In this document: positions 21,819 to 32,355 of the stretch, piece after piece
Numbering within the stretch: position 1 is the first letter of the stretch
How the letters are laid out: each line of letters begins with the position of its first letter
From: Conus ventricosus
Lineage: Eukaryota; Mollusca; Gastropoda; Neogastropoda; Conidae
DNA: 64,000 nt
Reading direction: 5' to 3'
Assembly: GCA_018398815.1 (NCBI GenBank)
Contig: CM031596.1
Span: forward strand, 64,038,699 to 64,102,698
Position numbers and translations under genes: made by a program
The notes under the pieces: generated by a model
What the model saw: only the letters and a program-made list of their open reading frames with translations
Databases searched by the model: none
Told to the model about the DNA's origin: nothing

Positions 21819-22991
21819 TTAATCCAAGAACAAGCGCTGTCTTTTCATATTCATGGTCATCGCGAACAGAGTCCGCAAGCTTTGCTGAGTCTTCAATGGC
21901 TTTGGGGTTTGGACTTCGGGAATTAGATGACTTAATCTTGGGCGTTCTTTTATTGTTTGTAATATTACTGGCCCAGAATTTATGTCGTTTTTCCCAACCT
22001 TCTGTTCATTGCCTGCTATAAGAATTTCATTATTATAGTTTATTATTATTCCTACCTGGAGTCTGAGGTCAGAAGGCAGCAGGTATAAACCAGTGCCAAC
22101 AGCAAAGTCTACTTTCGATCTTGCGTATTGTAAAACATGTTGGTACCTTTGAATACTTGAAGGTAAATCAACTGTAGAATTAATGGCATCCTCTAAATTT
22201 GCTAAGTATTGTTTTTGTGCGTCAAAGCCAGTAGAAGGATCAGTTATGCTCGATCTTGCCTGTGCTTGCGCCCCTAGCAAACACCAAACGTAAGTACGAA
22301 TAGAGTCGTTTATTCGTTCTATTCCCGCCCTAGTTAGGCCCTTAGAAGTGTCCTAAGATAAATGTTGTCCATGCTGTTTTATGCTCTTGCTGTAGGGACC
22401 CGGGCTCAACAGTTGTGCCAAAAAAGAAAGATTTGAAAGGAGGATGCCAGTCATAGTTATACTTTCTGTGCGTGCCCCGAAAATAAAGGTCGCCTAGGCC
22501 ATGATTATGATCCAACTTTTGTCTAAAGTCTGCCTCGGTCTTAAATTGAATTCGTTACAGATCCTTTCAAAAGCCTTCATGTCTATTATGTTGCTGAGTG
22601 GATTAAATGGTTTGTCATTTGGTAATGGAGCATGCAGTTCAGTCAAAATACGTCTAAAGGTGTAATAGAAATGAAATCTGTACACTGACCTCACTAAAGG
22701 ATCATGGTGATTTAAATGATCAGCATACGACACTCCACACCCAGTTGATGCGCAAAACACAGCAAAGTTTAACTGGTTCTGATAAAACTGCATCGGATGA
22801 CTAAACCACGCTTTCTTGGTGTGGTCGTTTTCAATAGGGGGGTTAAGATATCTGCTTAATGGAGTACTCACCTTTTTATGAAAAGAGGCAGTCTGGGTCA
22901 CAGCAATGTCAAGAGTATCAGTTGCTATATTTTTAAGATTGTAGTGCGGCCCAACAGAATATTTTGCGCCAGTATATTTGAAAGCACTCAT
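21819..22991 (-). pseudogene. Conserved Polinton protein of about 390 aa, unknown, frameshifted
   Basis: The start at ATG 22991 (MSAFKYTGAKYSVGPHYN) opens 165 codons to 22494. It continues in another frame across 22290-22500 (with 'GDLYFRGTHRKYN') and again in 21819-22280 (VGIIINYNNEILIAGN). At least three indels are present. It holds mixed aromatic-rich and helical segments, two cysteines (CASTGCGVSY), and no membrane span. It is divergent from the penton-like gene (start to start, 19 bases), and its 3' end is 10 bases from the end of the convergent 20617 gene. I cannot assign a function; it may be a virion component judging by its neighbours. Confidence 0.55.
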
Positions 22992-23010
22992 TTTTAATTT
23001 GTTTTAAAAA

Positions 23011-23701
23011 ATGTTTGTAACAATAACAACTCAAGACCGTCCTTCGTTTTTAGAACATGCTATTGATAACAATTGCGGGGCCAAAACGGTCGCGCTCCCA
23101 TGAAATATTTTACAAAGTTGTATGGTTTAATATAAGCGAAGCCAAGGAGAATAATACGGTTCTAAAAGTTGACAAAACAGGGGCCAAAGTTAGCCAGTTA
23201 ACAATACCTGATGGTTATTACGGGTTTTGCTCACTAAAAGAAGCAATGAGTAACTTTGACATTACTCTCAAACTTAACAATGCAAATCTAAAAACAATGT
23301 TAACATTCAAGCCTGAAGAAGAAGGAGGTTACTATTTTGATAAAGAGCTAGCTAAAATGTTAGGCTTTACAGCTAACAATTATAGATTTAGAGTTACACC
23401 AACCAAAACTACTTATGAGGGGGAAAGTCCGCTCGATCTTGCATTACATTCATTACTCTATGTTCATTTGGATGAGCTGAGCACTGATGAAAACTTATAT
23501 GACGGAAGGCCCTCAACTGTTTTAAGAGCTCTTCCGTCAGGGAAAGCTGCATATTGCGATTATGAAATTATACAATTCCCTAATTTACAGTTTTAAAAGA
23601 TTAGTTTGTGGGAGGGTCGGATCATTTAATATAAAAATCAAAGACAAAGCGGGAAAGTTGTGAAATGTGATAACCTGCACATTGTTTTGGAAATAAAATA
23701 A
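23011..23701 (+). pseudogene. Probable minor capsid (penton, single jelly-roll) protein, frameshifted
   Basis: The likely start is ATG 23011 (MFVTITTQDRPSFLEHA). One indel near 23080 moves to the frame that is open to 23596, and a second near 23590 leads into the C-terminal strand ending at TAA 23701 ('NIKIKDKAGKVVK'). The total is about 230 residues with beta-rich composition and segments such as 'LTIPDGYYGFCSLKEAM' and 'FDKELAKMLGF'. Size, beta content, and position between the 21819-22991 gene and the packaging ATPase fit the Polinton penton protein, which fills capsid vertices. The assignment is inferential and should be tested by structure prediction. Confidence 0.6.
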
Positions 23702-23718
23702 TACGTTACTAAAAAATA

Positions 23719-24487
23719 ATGTCACGTGGGCCAGAAGAATCAGGAGTTACATTAGCGCCTGTAAGGTGTATAACCTTAGAATTAAAAGACCTTGCAGATG
23801 TTGCGGACTTTGAAACAGAACGGTGAGATAGGCGCTTTGTATGGTTTTGAGTACACTAAAGATGGTGATTATAAACGCAAAGAGGTTGGCGACAGCAAAA
23901 AGTTTCCTAAACTAGAACAACTGCGCAATCTAGAGGCAAATAATGTTGGCCAGTATGAATATAAAATAGTTCGAAAACCTGACCTCAAATGGCACTTAGA
24001 ACCATATTTAGAATGGGAAATAAAATTTGAATTCATAAGCCCATTTACCATATTTTAGCCGTCAAAAAGTTTCAGAAAAGCATTCAACTCTGGCCCTTTA
24101 CATGTAAGTCTTATGCCGGACGACAATAGTCGGAAAGAAATTGAAATAACGCCGTATGGGAAAAAACAGTACATCCTCCACAGAAAAGAAACATTGTAAA
24201 AAAAGCTTCTACAAAATTACAGTTCTTTCCAAGCAGAAAATTAGGAGACACGTTCACAATGATATTGAAATTTCTGTCTTTAAAGATGTGGAGAGGGATG
24301 GGGTGTGGGCGTTAGTGACGACCTTATAAAAGGAATTAATATTAGCTGGCAAAACTTAGACGTTAAACGCCTTAACGTTACCATCGTCGTTCTTCACAAT
24401 GGTGAGGATATTAAGATCATAACAACAAGCAACAAAATCAATGTTGACTTAAATAGAAACAATCTTACAGAAACTGAATTGGATTAA
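23719..24487 (+). pseudogene. Polinton protein of about 255 aa, unknown, frameshifted
   Basis: It starts at ATG 23719 (MSRGPEESGVTLAPVRC), 17 bases after the previous gene. An indel near 23810 leads to the open frame ending at 24058 ('NGEIGALYGFEYTKDGD'). Further shifts between 24060 and 24300 pass through 'LMPDDNSRKEIEITPYG', and the last part 24305-24487 (NISWQNLDVKRLNVTIVVLHN) reaches a stop at 24487. At least four indels. It is beta-rich with no membrane span. Its position between penton and ATPase suggests a structural protein, but I recognise no family and saw no protease active-site pattern in it. Confidence 0.45.
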
Positions 24488-24592
24488 TCTTACACATTTA
24501 GGCCTCATAGGGTTTTTATTATACTGAACAAGTTTTGACGGAGAGTATGATAAAAATAATAACTGGATTAGATTAAATTCTTTTATAAAACT

Positions 24593-25198
24593 ATGGAGCA
24601 GTTAAACTTTATGATAAAATCCCCTCATTTCAATGATTTGTGGGCAGACTGGTTGTGGAAAAACAATATTTGTCCTAGACTTATTACAAACAGTTTATCG
24701 CTATAATTTGATCATATTGTAATTTTCTGTCCAACACTTAAAAGGAACAAAGCATATCATGATAGAAGGTTTATATGGACAGACAATGACGTATATTTAG
24801 TTAATCCTAGCACTAAACTGAGTGAGTGTTTAGAATACTTTTATAAAGTGTTTGAAGGAACGCAGACACTCTTTATTATAGATGACTGTTCAGCAGAAAA
24901 AGATATAGTTAAAAAGAGAAACACTTTGTCAAAACTAGCTTTCAGTGGAAGACATGATGGGATAAGTGTGTGATTTTATGCCAAAAATATAACTCAGTTT
25001 TAAAGACTTTAGAGAACAGTTAAAGACTGTAGTGTTATTTCACATGAAAGACAGAGACTCATTGAAGAATGTTTGCGCGAAAATGATGTTATTGAAAACG
25101 ATCAGGAAAAACACAGGATTAAGCAAAAACTGAAATCTGAAAAGTTTAGTAAATTAGTATTGAAAACGGATAACCCTACACAGTATGTTTGTTTGTAG
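24593..25198 (+). pseudogene. DNA-packaging ATPase (FtsK/HerA, A32-like), frameshifted
   Basis: The gene begins at ATG 24593. After an early indel near 24635 the Walker A motif (GQTGCGKT) is readable, then another indel near 24710 precedes 'VIFCPTLKRNKAYHD', and the Walker B segment 'LFIIDDCSAEKD' is at about 24870. A further break near 24965 leads to a charged helical C-terminus ending TAG at 25196-25198. The length, about 200 residues, fits Polinton packaging ATPases. It would pump element DNA into a capsid. The last ~24 codons lie inside the right terminal inverted repeat, so the same codons are duplicated in the left repeat on the minus strand, without the rest of the gene. Confidence 0.85.
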
Positions 25199-25314
25199 GG
25201 TCGTTATTTTTTGGTTACTTGTCAGAGAACAGGAATAGGCGGCTTTTAGGCCACTTTCGCCCAAAAATGTGGTGGAGTAGCAAGTGAGTCTGAAGCCGCC
25301 TATTCCTGTTCTCT
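25126..25314. repeat. Polinton right terminal inverted repeat with terminal hairpin
   Basis: Reverse complement of 9671-9858. The tip (25224-25314) is the same 22-base-arm hairpin as on the left, arms at 25224-25245 and 25293-25314. The inner 98 bases overlap the 3' end of the ATPase gene. Confidence 0.93.
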
Positions 25315-25319
25315 AGGGT
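25315..25319. other. Target site duplication of the Polinton, right copy
   Basis: AGGGT, identical to 9666-9670. It continues into 'tcatacaggcctacactga' of the host array. Confidence 0.85.
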
Positions 25320-25608
25320 TCATACAGGCCTACACTGACTTCTGTGAACCGGTTTCTGTTTTACAGAGTTCATACAGGCCAACACTGATTTCTGTGAACC
25401 GGTTTCTGTTTTACAGGGTTCATACAGGTCTACACTGATTTCTGTTTATTACAGGTCTGCACCAATGACTGTTAAGGCCTAATACATGTATCGTACAAAT
25501 CTACATCAACTTCTGTTATACAGGTAACGTGCAAATCAACACAAATGTCTGACTTTAACAAGTGTTTCTGTTCTTACATGTTCTTAATGAATCTTACCAG
25601 TCTGCTCC

Positions 25609-25642
<34 letters not shown>

Positions 25643-25765
25643 GTTTTACAGGTTCACACCAGTTTATTTTGCAAGTATCACACAAACTTCCATCAATTTC
25701 TGTGTTTTACATGTATCGTACAGGCTTACACCAGTTTCCATGTTAATGCTGTGGCTTCACACCAA
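25315..25765 (+). repeat. Minisatellite of splice-acceptor-like units, right part
   Basis: Continuation of the array at 8890-9670 beyond the Polinton, becoming more diverged to the right and containing a poly-T run (25612-25641). Confidence 0.85.
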
Positions 25766-26000
25766 AAATTGATGTGCCAAAGCCTTGCTTAAGGAGATGA
25801 GGAGTCATAGGCAGGCACAATTTATATTGTTTTGAGAAGTTGTCTGAAAGTTGATTTACCTTCTTTTTTTTTCATATGCTCAAGGAACCTCCAAGCAGGC
25901 AGATAAAAATGAAGGGAAGATAAGGTCATGGGTGAATGTGCAGGCCTTGAAATGTGACGTCAGCATGCTGTGTGGGGTGGAAGGGGGAGGGGATGTAGTA
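25760..26000. repeat. Duplicated block, first copy
   Basis: The block starting 'attgatgtgccaaagccttg' recurs at 27905-28180 with 'attgatgtgccaaggccttg' and stays collinear (ttaaggag, caggcacaat, ttttgaga, gatttacctt, and the closing gaatgtgacatca-like segment). Confidence 0.8.
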
Positions 26001-27041
26001 AGTCTTTTAAACTGTCAGTGTATGTATGTTTTCCCCGCACAGCTGTTCAGAGCTAGCCACTTAGTTTTGAGAGGAAGGGGAGTTTACAGCTCGCCCACAG
26101 CTGCAGAGGCCAAGCCGTGAATGCAGGTCAGGGAAAGGGGTGTTTTCTGCAGGCTGCTCCCCACCAGCCAGCTAACCGCGCTGTACTCAGCGAACTGAAT
26201 GTCATCTGTGTAAAGCCGGACTGGCAACAATGTGTTCGGCATTGCTGAGCGGCCATTACAAGCAGGGCTGTTAGTTTGATTATTAGTAGTTGTCGTAAAA
26301 AAATGTAATACATCTGTTCTTTTGAGATGACTGAATAGGCAAATTCCCGACAATTCTTTTAATACCAAACTCGACTAGGTTTACTTTCCTGTAGATAATG
26401 TAGATACGGCATGAAAGCTTGTACACATGTGGTCAGGCGATATTCAAACAATGACAACACACACACACAATTGTGCAAAAATGACGTCATCACTTTCTGG
26501 GAACTTAATTTTCCCTATTAACTAGTACACAAGTTTGATACATGCCTATGCTTGGACTACAACAACAAAAATGTTGGGTCAGAAACGTGTAAGCCTGTTT
26601 GTTCGGCCCTTTAACTAAGTGTCTCGAATGGGACGGAAAAATAAAGCTGTGCCCGGTGTGCAGGTGATCAACAAGCAGTGAAGAAGTTTGTAGGTCGGGA
26701 TGTGTTTCATATTAGTGTGTGTGTTTGTTGGTTCTGATGGTGGTGGTGGCAGAAATGTGTGTTTGTGTGTGTGTGTGCGTGAGTTTTATGTGTGTTGTGG
26801 TATTGGGTGTGTATTTCTCTATGTCTCTCACCCCCTCCCCACCTCCCACCTCCCACTGCACCCTTTCTCCCTTTTCTCACCCAGTCCCTCTCGCCCTTGT
26901 CCACCTCCCTACCCCCTCCTCATCACTCCACCCCATTCCACCCCAGCCCCACTATTCCCTTTTTTTTTCTTCCTGTCTCCTATCAACAACTCCTGTTTCA
27001 AAATGTAAATTGCTGTTCAACACACTACACACACACTCTCA

Positions 27042-27092
<51 letters not shown>

Positions 27093-27904
27093 CACACACA
27101 GAGAGAAACGCGAGCACAGACTTTGGCAAAGAATGTTTTTCACAATAGCATTGCTGTGAGACTGAATATCTACTTTATTGATACTAAAACACTGGTCATA
27201 TATTCCATGTGGATACAAATGATTTGTTTTGCCATCTGTCACAAAAATGTCATATAAGGGATGGTTTGGACAAAATTAACCAAAAAATCACATTTGAAAT
27301 AATGGCACTTATATCACAGTAACAAAAATCAACATATATATGAGAGAAGTTCCCAGTAAAATTTGGCAGCTGTCCATCCCATATGATTACTGATTCTTAT
27401 GAATAAAATTTGGGTTGTGTCTGAATTGCCAGTAGGGAGACAATTATCGTTGTGGTAATATCACTTCTCCCATTAACCATGCGCAAGCTGCTTGTAATAT
27501 CAATCAGAGCAAGTTATTGTGTATACAGTTGGAGAGACTTTTTTTTGTCATATCTTGTTTCTTTCACTTGGGAATGATCGCAGGAATTTTCAGTTTATAG
27601 CTGATTTTTCAACATGAAAAAGTAGCATTTGGGGTGGGGGGGCTTCAAATGGAAATTAAATGGTTACAGCACAGTGAATACATTTCATCCAGTCTGTACT
27701 CCACCATGGCCATACTGTGTTTAAAAAAAATGTCAGTACAAAAGTTGTTGGCAAGTGCTTCAACAGCCAGCATCATTTGCAACAGGTGACAATTGCAAAA
27801 GAGCTGTGACATGCTATCACAGAGCTATTTGAGTTGAAAACTGATTATCAGAGATTTTCATGTGGGCAGTATTTCTTCAGTAGGTTAGAGAAAGGCTGTG
27901 TACA
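26001..27904. other. No gene recognised
   Basis: About 1.9 kb with no conserved protein and no clear exon. It contains a CA repeat (27038-27093), C-rich pyrimidine sequence (26828-26960), and AT-rich sequence. Open frames here follow the simple repeats. Confidence 0.5.
27038..27093. repeat. (CA)n microsatellite
   Basis: Uninterrupted CA dinucleotides of about 28 units. Confidence 0.95.
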
Positions 27905-28180
27905 TGCTGCACACCATAAATTGATGTGCCAAGGCCTTGCTTAAGGAGTCAGGTACTTACAGACAGGCACAATTACATTGTTTTGAGAATATTCATTGTG
28001 TCTGAAAGCTGATTTACCTTTTCTTTCATATACCCATCAAGGAACATGCCAGGCGGTTCCAGACAGGCAGATTTAATTGAAAGGAATGGTACTGTTCTGG
28101 GGAAAGCAACTGGCACAAAGGTAGGGCCAAGGGCGAGTGCGAAAGCCTAGAATGTGACATCAGGCAAGGAGTATCTCATG
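27905..28180. repeat. Duplicated block, second copy
   Basis: Second copy of the 25760-26000 block. The splice-acceptor-like minisatellite lies on its right here but on the left of the first copy, so the duplicated segment probably included both. Confidence 0.8.
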
Positions 28181-28369
28181 CATTTCTAGATGGTGAATAA
28201 TTTGATTGGCACAAACCCCTAAAACCAGCGAAGTGATTGGTGGGGAGGTGTTCATTTGATCTGTGTTTATATCAATTTTGGGCTCAAATTTAGGCTTATA
28301 GGATTGTCCAGTGATATAGTTCAAAATCCTGATTTTGGCATGGGACCTGAATGGCAGTTTCTGTGTTCC

Positions 28370-29200
28370 AAAGGTTTCATACAACCCAGCACCAATCTTT
28401 GTTCTGCAAGAATCATACAGGTCTACATCAATATCTGTTTTACAGGTGTTATACAGATCGACGCCAATTTCTGTGTTTTTTACAGGTATCATGCAAGTCT
28501 TAACACAGTTTCTGGTTTTGCAGTTACATGCAAGTCTTCTGCAATTTCTGTGTTGTAAATGTGTGATACAGTTCTCCAGCAGTTTCAGTGTTTTACAGGA
28601 ATCATGCAGGTCTACACCAAGTTTTGTGTTTTACAGGTGTGATACAGTTGTACATCAGTTTCTGCATTCTGCAGTTATGGACATCTACACCAAATTCTGT
28701 CTTTTGCAGGTATGTAGGTGTACAACGTCTGAATTTTACAGGTAAAATGCAAGTCTACACCAACTTTTATGATTTACAAGGATCATACAGGTCTAAGAAA
28801 ATTTCAGTGTTTTACAGGTTATTATATAGGTAGGTTGCTTTGACTTCTGAGTTGGACATCTCTACACTGATTGCTGTGTTTTATATGTATAATACAGGTC
28901 TGAATAAATTTCTGTTCTACAGATATAATGCAGGTCTACACAAGTTTCTGTGTCTTACAGGCACCATACAGGTCTGAACCATGTTCTTCATTTTACAGGT
29001 ATCATGCAGTTCAACACCAATCTCTTATTTTGCAGGTATCCTACAGGTCTAAACTAATTTCTGTGGTTTAAGGATGTCATGAAGATCTATGTCAATTTCT
29101 CTATTTTACTGGTGTTATAGAGCTGTTATACTGGTCTACATTAATTTCTGTATTTTTCAGGTAAGCAGGTCTATGCCGATTTCAGTGTTTTGGAAGTCGC
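28370..29200 (+). repeat. Minisatellite of splice-acceptor-like units, second array
   Basis: Strongly diverged units of about 45-50 bases with the same core as the 8890 array: 'tttctgttttacaggtatca' or variants, then 'tacaggtctacaccaa'. Most units keep a pyrimidine tract followed by CAG-G, an acceptor-like arrangement on the plus strand. Confidence 0.85.
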
Positions 29201-29539
29201 AGTGTGATGTGCTTTAGGCATGTCTGGTTTTGAAATGGTAATGTCATTTCCAGTTATGTTAACTCTTTCCTGGAATCATCAATAATGCATAATTCTTTTT
29301 TCCATGTTCCTATAAATCTTGAATTGGGACACAGACAAAGCATGTCACATGTAGACTTTTAGAAACATATAAAGATAAGAACATTGGGTTACGGTTCACA
29401 ACTAAAATGCCCTCGTCTCTCTACACATTACATCCCCAGCACAGATTACATGTGTTGCTAGTCTTATTTGCCAGTCGGGCCATTCGTTGTGTCAATTTTC
29501 GCTAAACCTCGTTTGACTGATCCTTTTCTTTGAATCCAG

Positions 29540-29600
29540 GGCCATCTGGCTTCTGTATCGTCACGATGTCTTAAAACAGAGACTGAAATGGTGGAGCTGA
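29540..29600 (+). CDS. Candidate small terminal exon, unknown protein
   Basis: A good plus-strand acceptor (ccttttctttgaatccag, ending 29539) is followed by about 19 open codons reading 'AIWLLYRHDVLKQRLKWW' to a TGA at 29598-29600. The short hydrophobic part followed by basic residues would suit the C-terminus of a membrane protein. There is no upstream exon I can pair with it, so it may be chance. It lies just beyond an array of acceptor-like repeat units, which in the chitinase gene of this window mark real exon borders. Confidence 0.2.
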
Positions 29601-30230
29601 TCCTCTTTCTAGTTGGGTGTGTGGCATAGGACTGTGAGGTTTGGTTTGCATTCCACTGCTTTCTAAACTAAAAAGACCTCAGACAGCCTTTGTTGCTGGA
29701 CTATAAACACCATGACAGGACTAGTTAGGGACTTTTACATTCCTTTGTACTGTGATAGGTCCACAGAAGATATAGGCGGCACTTGGCCATTTTCACAGTG
29801 GAGAAAAGCAAAGTCCTTGACTTTTCCATATGTGTGACATTGAAAAGGGGGAATATAACTTTCATGCACACCAGACTGTGTGATGATTGTGAAGGAGTAG
29901 AAAGCATGGAAACCAACCTGTGGGATACTCATCAGAGGGAAAATAAGCTGTGCAGTATTTTTGAGACGTGACTTTTAAACTGAACGATATCCATGAAGTG
30001 TACAAAATTTTACGCAATATCTATTAAGCAGACAAACTATGCAACATTTGGTAAGCTTGCAAACTGAACTGTGTGATATGTATGAAGCATGTAGAATTTT
30101 GTTTTTTTTTTACATTTATGAAGCACGCTGATACTTCATAATCATCAGGTAAGCCAGTTAACAAGATGTTAGAGATGCTAAAGGTATGTTTATAGCCCCA
30201 ACTCTAAATTCTGCAACACTTGTTGACCTG

Positions 30231-30233
<3 letters not shown>
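29601..30233. other. No gene recognised
   Basis: AT-rich unique sequence, possibly an untranslated region if the exon at 29540 is real. The short open frames carry no recognisable motif. Confidence 0.4.
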
Positions 30234-30286
<53 letters not shown>

Positions 30287-30330
30287 CATACACACACACA
30301 CACATGCACACACACACACACACACACGCA
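30234..30330. repeat. (CA)n microsatellite
   Basis: CA repeats with a few TG and GC interruptions. It directly abuts the 5' truncation point of the LINE fragment that follows. Confidence 0.95.
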
Positions 30331-31057
30331 TTCTACAAGAAGATCTAAACGCTTTACAAGAGTGGGAAAGAACTTGGAAAATGGAATTTCATCCCCAAAA
30401 GTGCCAAGTGTTGCGTATATGTAACAAACGCTCACCAATTAGATCAGATTATTCTATCCATAATACTATTCTTAAAGAAACTAATGCTGCAAAATATTTA
30501 GGCGTGATTATAGATAGTCGTCTCAAATGGAAAGAACATTACAATTTGTAAGAAAGCAAATAACATCTTAGCTTTCTTATACAGGAATATCAATGACTGC
30601 CCCAAAAGGTTTAAAGACGACTGCTACAAAACACTGGTTAGACCAGTACTGGAATATGGTTGCTCAATTTGGGATCCTTACCATCTACAGGACATTGATA
30701 ACCTCGAAAAGATTCAGAAGAGAGCAGCACGGTTCGTAACAGGGAACCACATCAGAGAAAAGGGTATTACTAGGAAGAACATGAGGAAATTAGAATGGAA
30801 ACCCTTAGAAGAGAGAAGAGCTTTTATCAAACTTAACATCTTCTTCAAAGGCAGAGCTAAAGTAATTGATATTCCAATGGAACAACTAGTATTGAATAAA
30901 AGTAGCACCAGGAGTGGCGGTCAATGTTATACCATACCTGCATCAAATATTGACAGCCACTTACATTCTTTTTATCCCAGTTCTGTACGGCTGTGGAACT
31001 CACTGCCGGGTGCCATCAAGATTGCCACAAATGCAATCTCATTTAAAAAAACAAATT
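30328..31057 (+). pseudogene. 5'-truncated LINE: end of reverse transcriptase ORF
   Basis: The first frame (to 30551) carries the thumb-like region 'WERTWKMEFHPQKCQVL' and 'AAKYLGVIIDSRLKW' seen in jockey/CR1-type non-LTR retrotransposons. A +1 shift near 30540 leads to the frame that continues 'RPVLEYGCSIWDP' and 'LEKIQKRAARFVTG', and ends at TGA 31057 after 'SSVRLWNSLPGAI'. Only the final ~240 residues of the polymerase ORF are present; the endonuclease and the palm motifs are missing. 5' truncation is usual for LINE insertions. Confidence 0.85.
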
Positions 31058-31306
31058 GATTCGACAGTTTTGAGATCTGCATATTGACGATTTTCTATTT
31101 TTACTTCCCAGATATTTTACTATTACCTGGGCCTGAATTTGGCCATTGCTTTTAACTTCTTGAATATCGAGTGCGACCCCTTGTTGCCAAATTTGCTCCA
31201 GGGGCCGACAGTCTGAGTCGCACTGTTTTATGTTATTTTATTTTACTTTTTAACATGCGCGCTGGTGACCTACTCGTTTTTGAGTGAACCAGTTTTTTAG
31301 GAAGAA

Positions 31307-31310
<4 letters not shown>
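31058..31310 (+). mobile_element. 3' untranslated region of the truncated LINE
   Basis: About 250 bases without coding capacity between the LINE stop and a CA microsatellite, consistent with the element's 3'UTR; the exact 3' end is not certain because simple repeats follow directly. Confidence 0.5.
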
Positions 31311-31346
<36 letters not shown>

Positions 31347-31390
31347 TTTTGCAATATCCAGTTCTATATCATCCCTTTATGAAGCAGCAC

Positions 31391-31447
<57 letters not shown>

Positions 31448-31530
31448 GATTTTGCAATAGCCACATTTGTTATCAAACCTTTATTTAGCACCATCTCTCT
31501 CTCTCTCTCTCTCTCTGAAAACGGATGTGA
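31305..31530. repeat. Compound CA/CT microsatellites
   Basis: Alternating (CA)n and (CT)n tracts. The phrase 'agattttgcaata' is repeated after two CA tracts, so the compound unit itself is duplicated. Confidence 0.9.
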
Positions 31531-31965
31531 CAGTTTGATGACATTCATGTTGATGTTGTTGTTGTTTTTATCCCGTAGTTGAAACAGTTGTCATGAAAGT
31601 AAAATACCAAAAAATGGCACATTTTTACGGAGGGGGGGGGGGGGGGGGGGGGGGGAGGGGAAGGAAATGGGCGTTTGGAGAAGTGTCTACGCAAGGTGAT
31701 AATTCTTGTCTTGAAAGACGAACATGGCCCAGTTATGTTTCGTGTAGCCACTTTGTGTCACAAGAAGAAGAATGGAAAGTAAAAGGATATGGTGAATTTT
31801 AGCAGAAAAAAACAAATGGAGGTGTAGATGACGCGGATGAACCATTGATTTGGTTAGAGGGGAGTTCAGACGCTGAGTTAGCAGGCGCTGCAGTACGGAC
31901 ACATTCTTCTGTCACTGAAGTCAGCAGTACTCTGGACAGTCACATGACGAGTTTTTGCCTCTCTC
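31531..31965. repeat. Tandem duplication, first copy
   Basis: The block from 'ttgatgacattcatg' through a G run to 'ctctggacagtcacatg' recurs at 31998-32355 in the same order (for example 'gcagttatgtttcgtattg' against 'cccagttatgtttcgtgta'). Both copies contain a long poly-G at the same position. Confidence 0.85.
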
Positions 31966-31994
31966 AAAAACAAAAAAAAGGGGGGGGGGGGGGG

Positions 31995-32067
31995 GGGGCA
32001 TGACAGATTGATGACATTCATGCTGGTGGTTTTTGTTCCTAGTTTTTTAACAGTTGTCATAAAAGGG

Positions 32068-32098
<31 letters not shown>

Positions 32099-32355
32099 AT
32101 CGGAAAAGTGACTGGAAAGGGCGACAACTGTTGTATGCTAGTGAAAGACTCAACATGGCGCAGTTATGTTTCGTATTGCCATCACATGTGACTAGAGGAA
32201 CGGAAAGTAAAAGGATATTATGGGGAATTTTAGTAGAAAAACAACGGCGGTGGTTTGTTAGAGGAGAATTCAGATGCTGAGCTAGCAGGAGCTGCAGTGC
32301 GGGGACGTTCTTTCGTCCACTGAAGTCTGCAGTACACTGGACAGTCACATGCAAG
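31995..32355. repeat. Tandem duplication, second copy
   Basis: Second copy of 31531-31965, with its own G runs at 31981-31998 and 32065-32092. No gene is supported in either copy. Confidence 0.85.

Larger units (their letters stand above)
9671..25314. mobile_element. Maverick/Polinton DNA element, 15,644 bp, both ends present
   Basis: Inverted termini, a 5-bp target duplication and a characteristic gene set define the element: retroviral-type integrase, protein-primed family B DNA polymerase, double-jelly-roll major capsid protein, probable penton, FtsK/HerA-type packaging ATPase and several conserved accessory proteins. Genes occur on both strands. Minus-strand runs cover the PolB, membrane-protein and capsid genes (20578 down to 15127), one unknown (22991-21819) and one at the left (13140-12211). 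Most frames are broken by indels rather than by clusters of stop substitutions. I found no adenain-like cysteine protease. The length is normal for the class. Family knowledge: Polintons self-synthesise their DNA and may form virions; whether this copy could is doubtful given its breaks. Confidence 0.97.
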
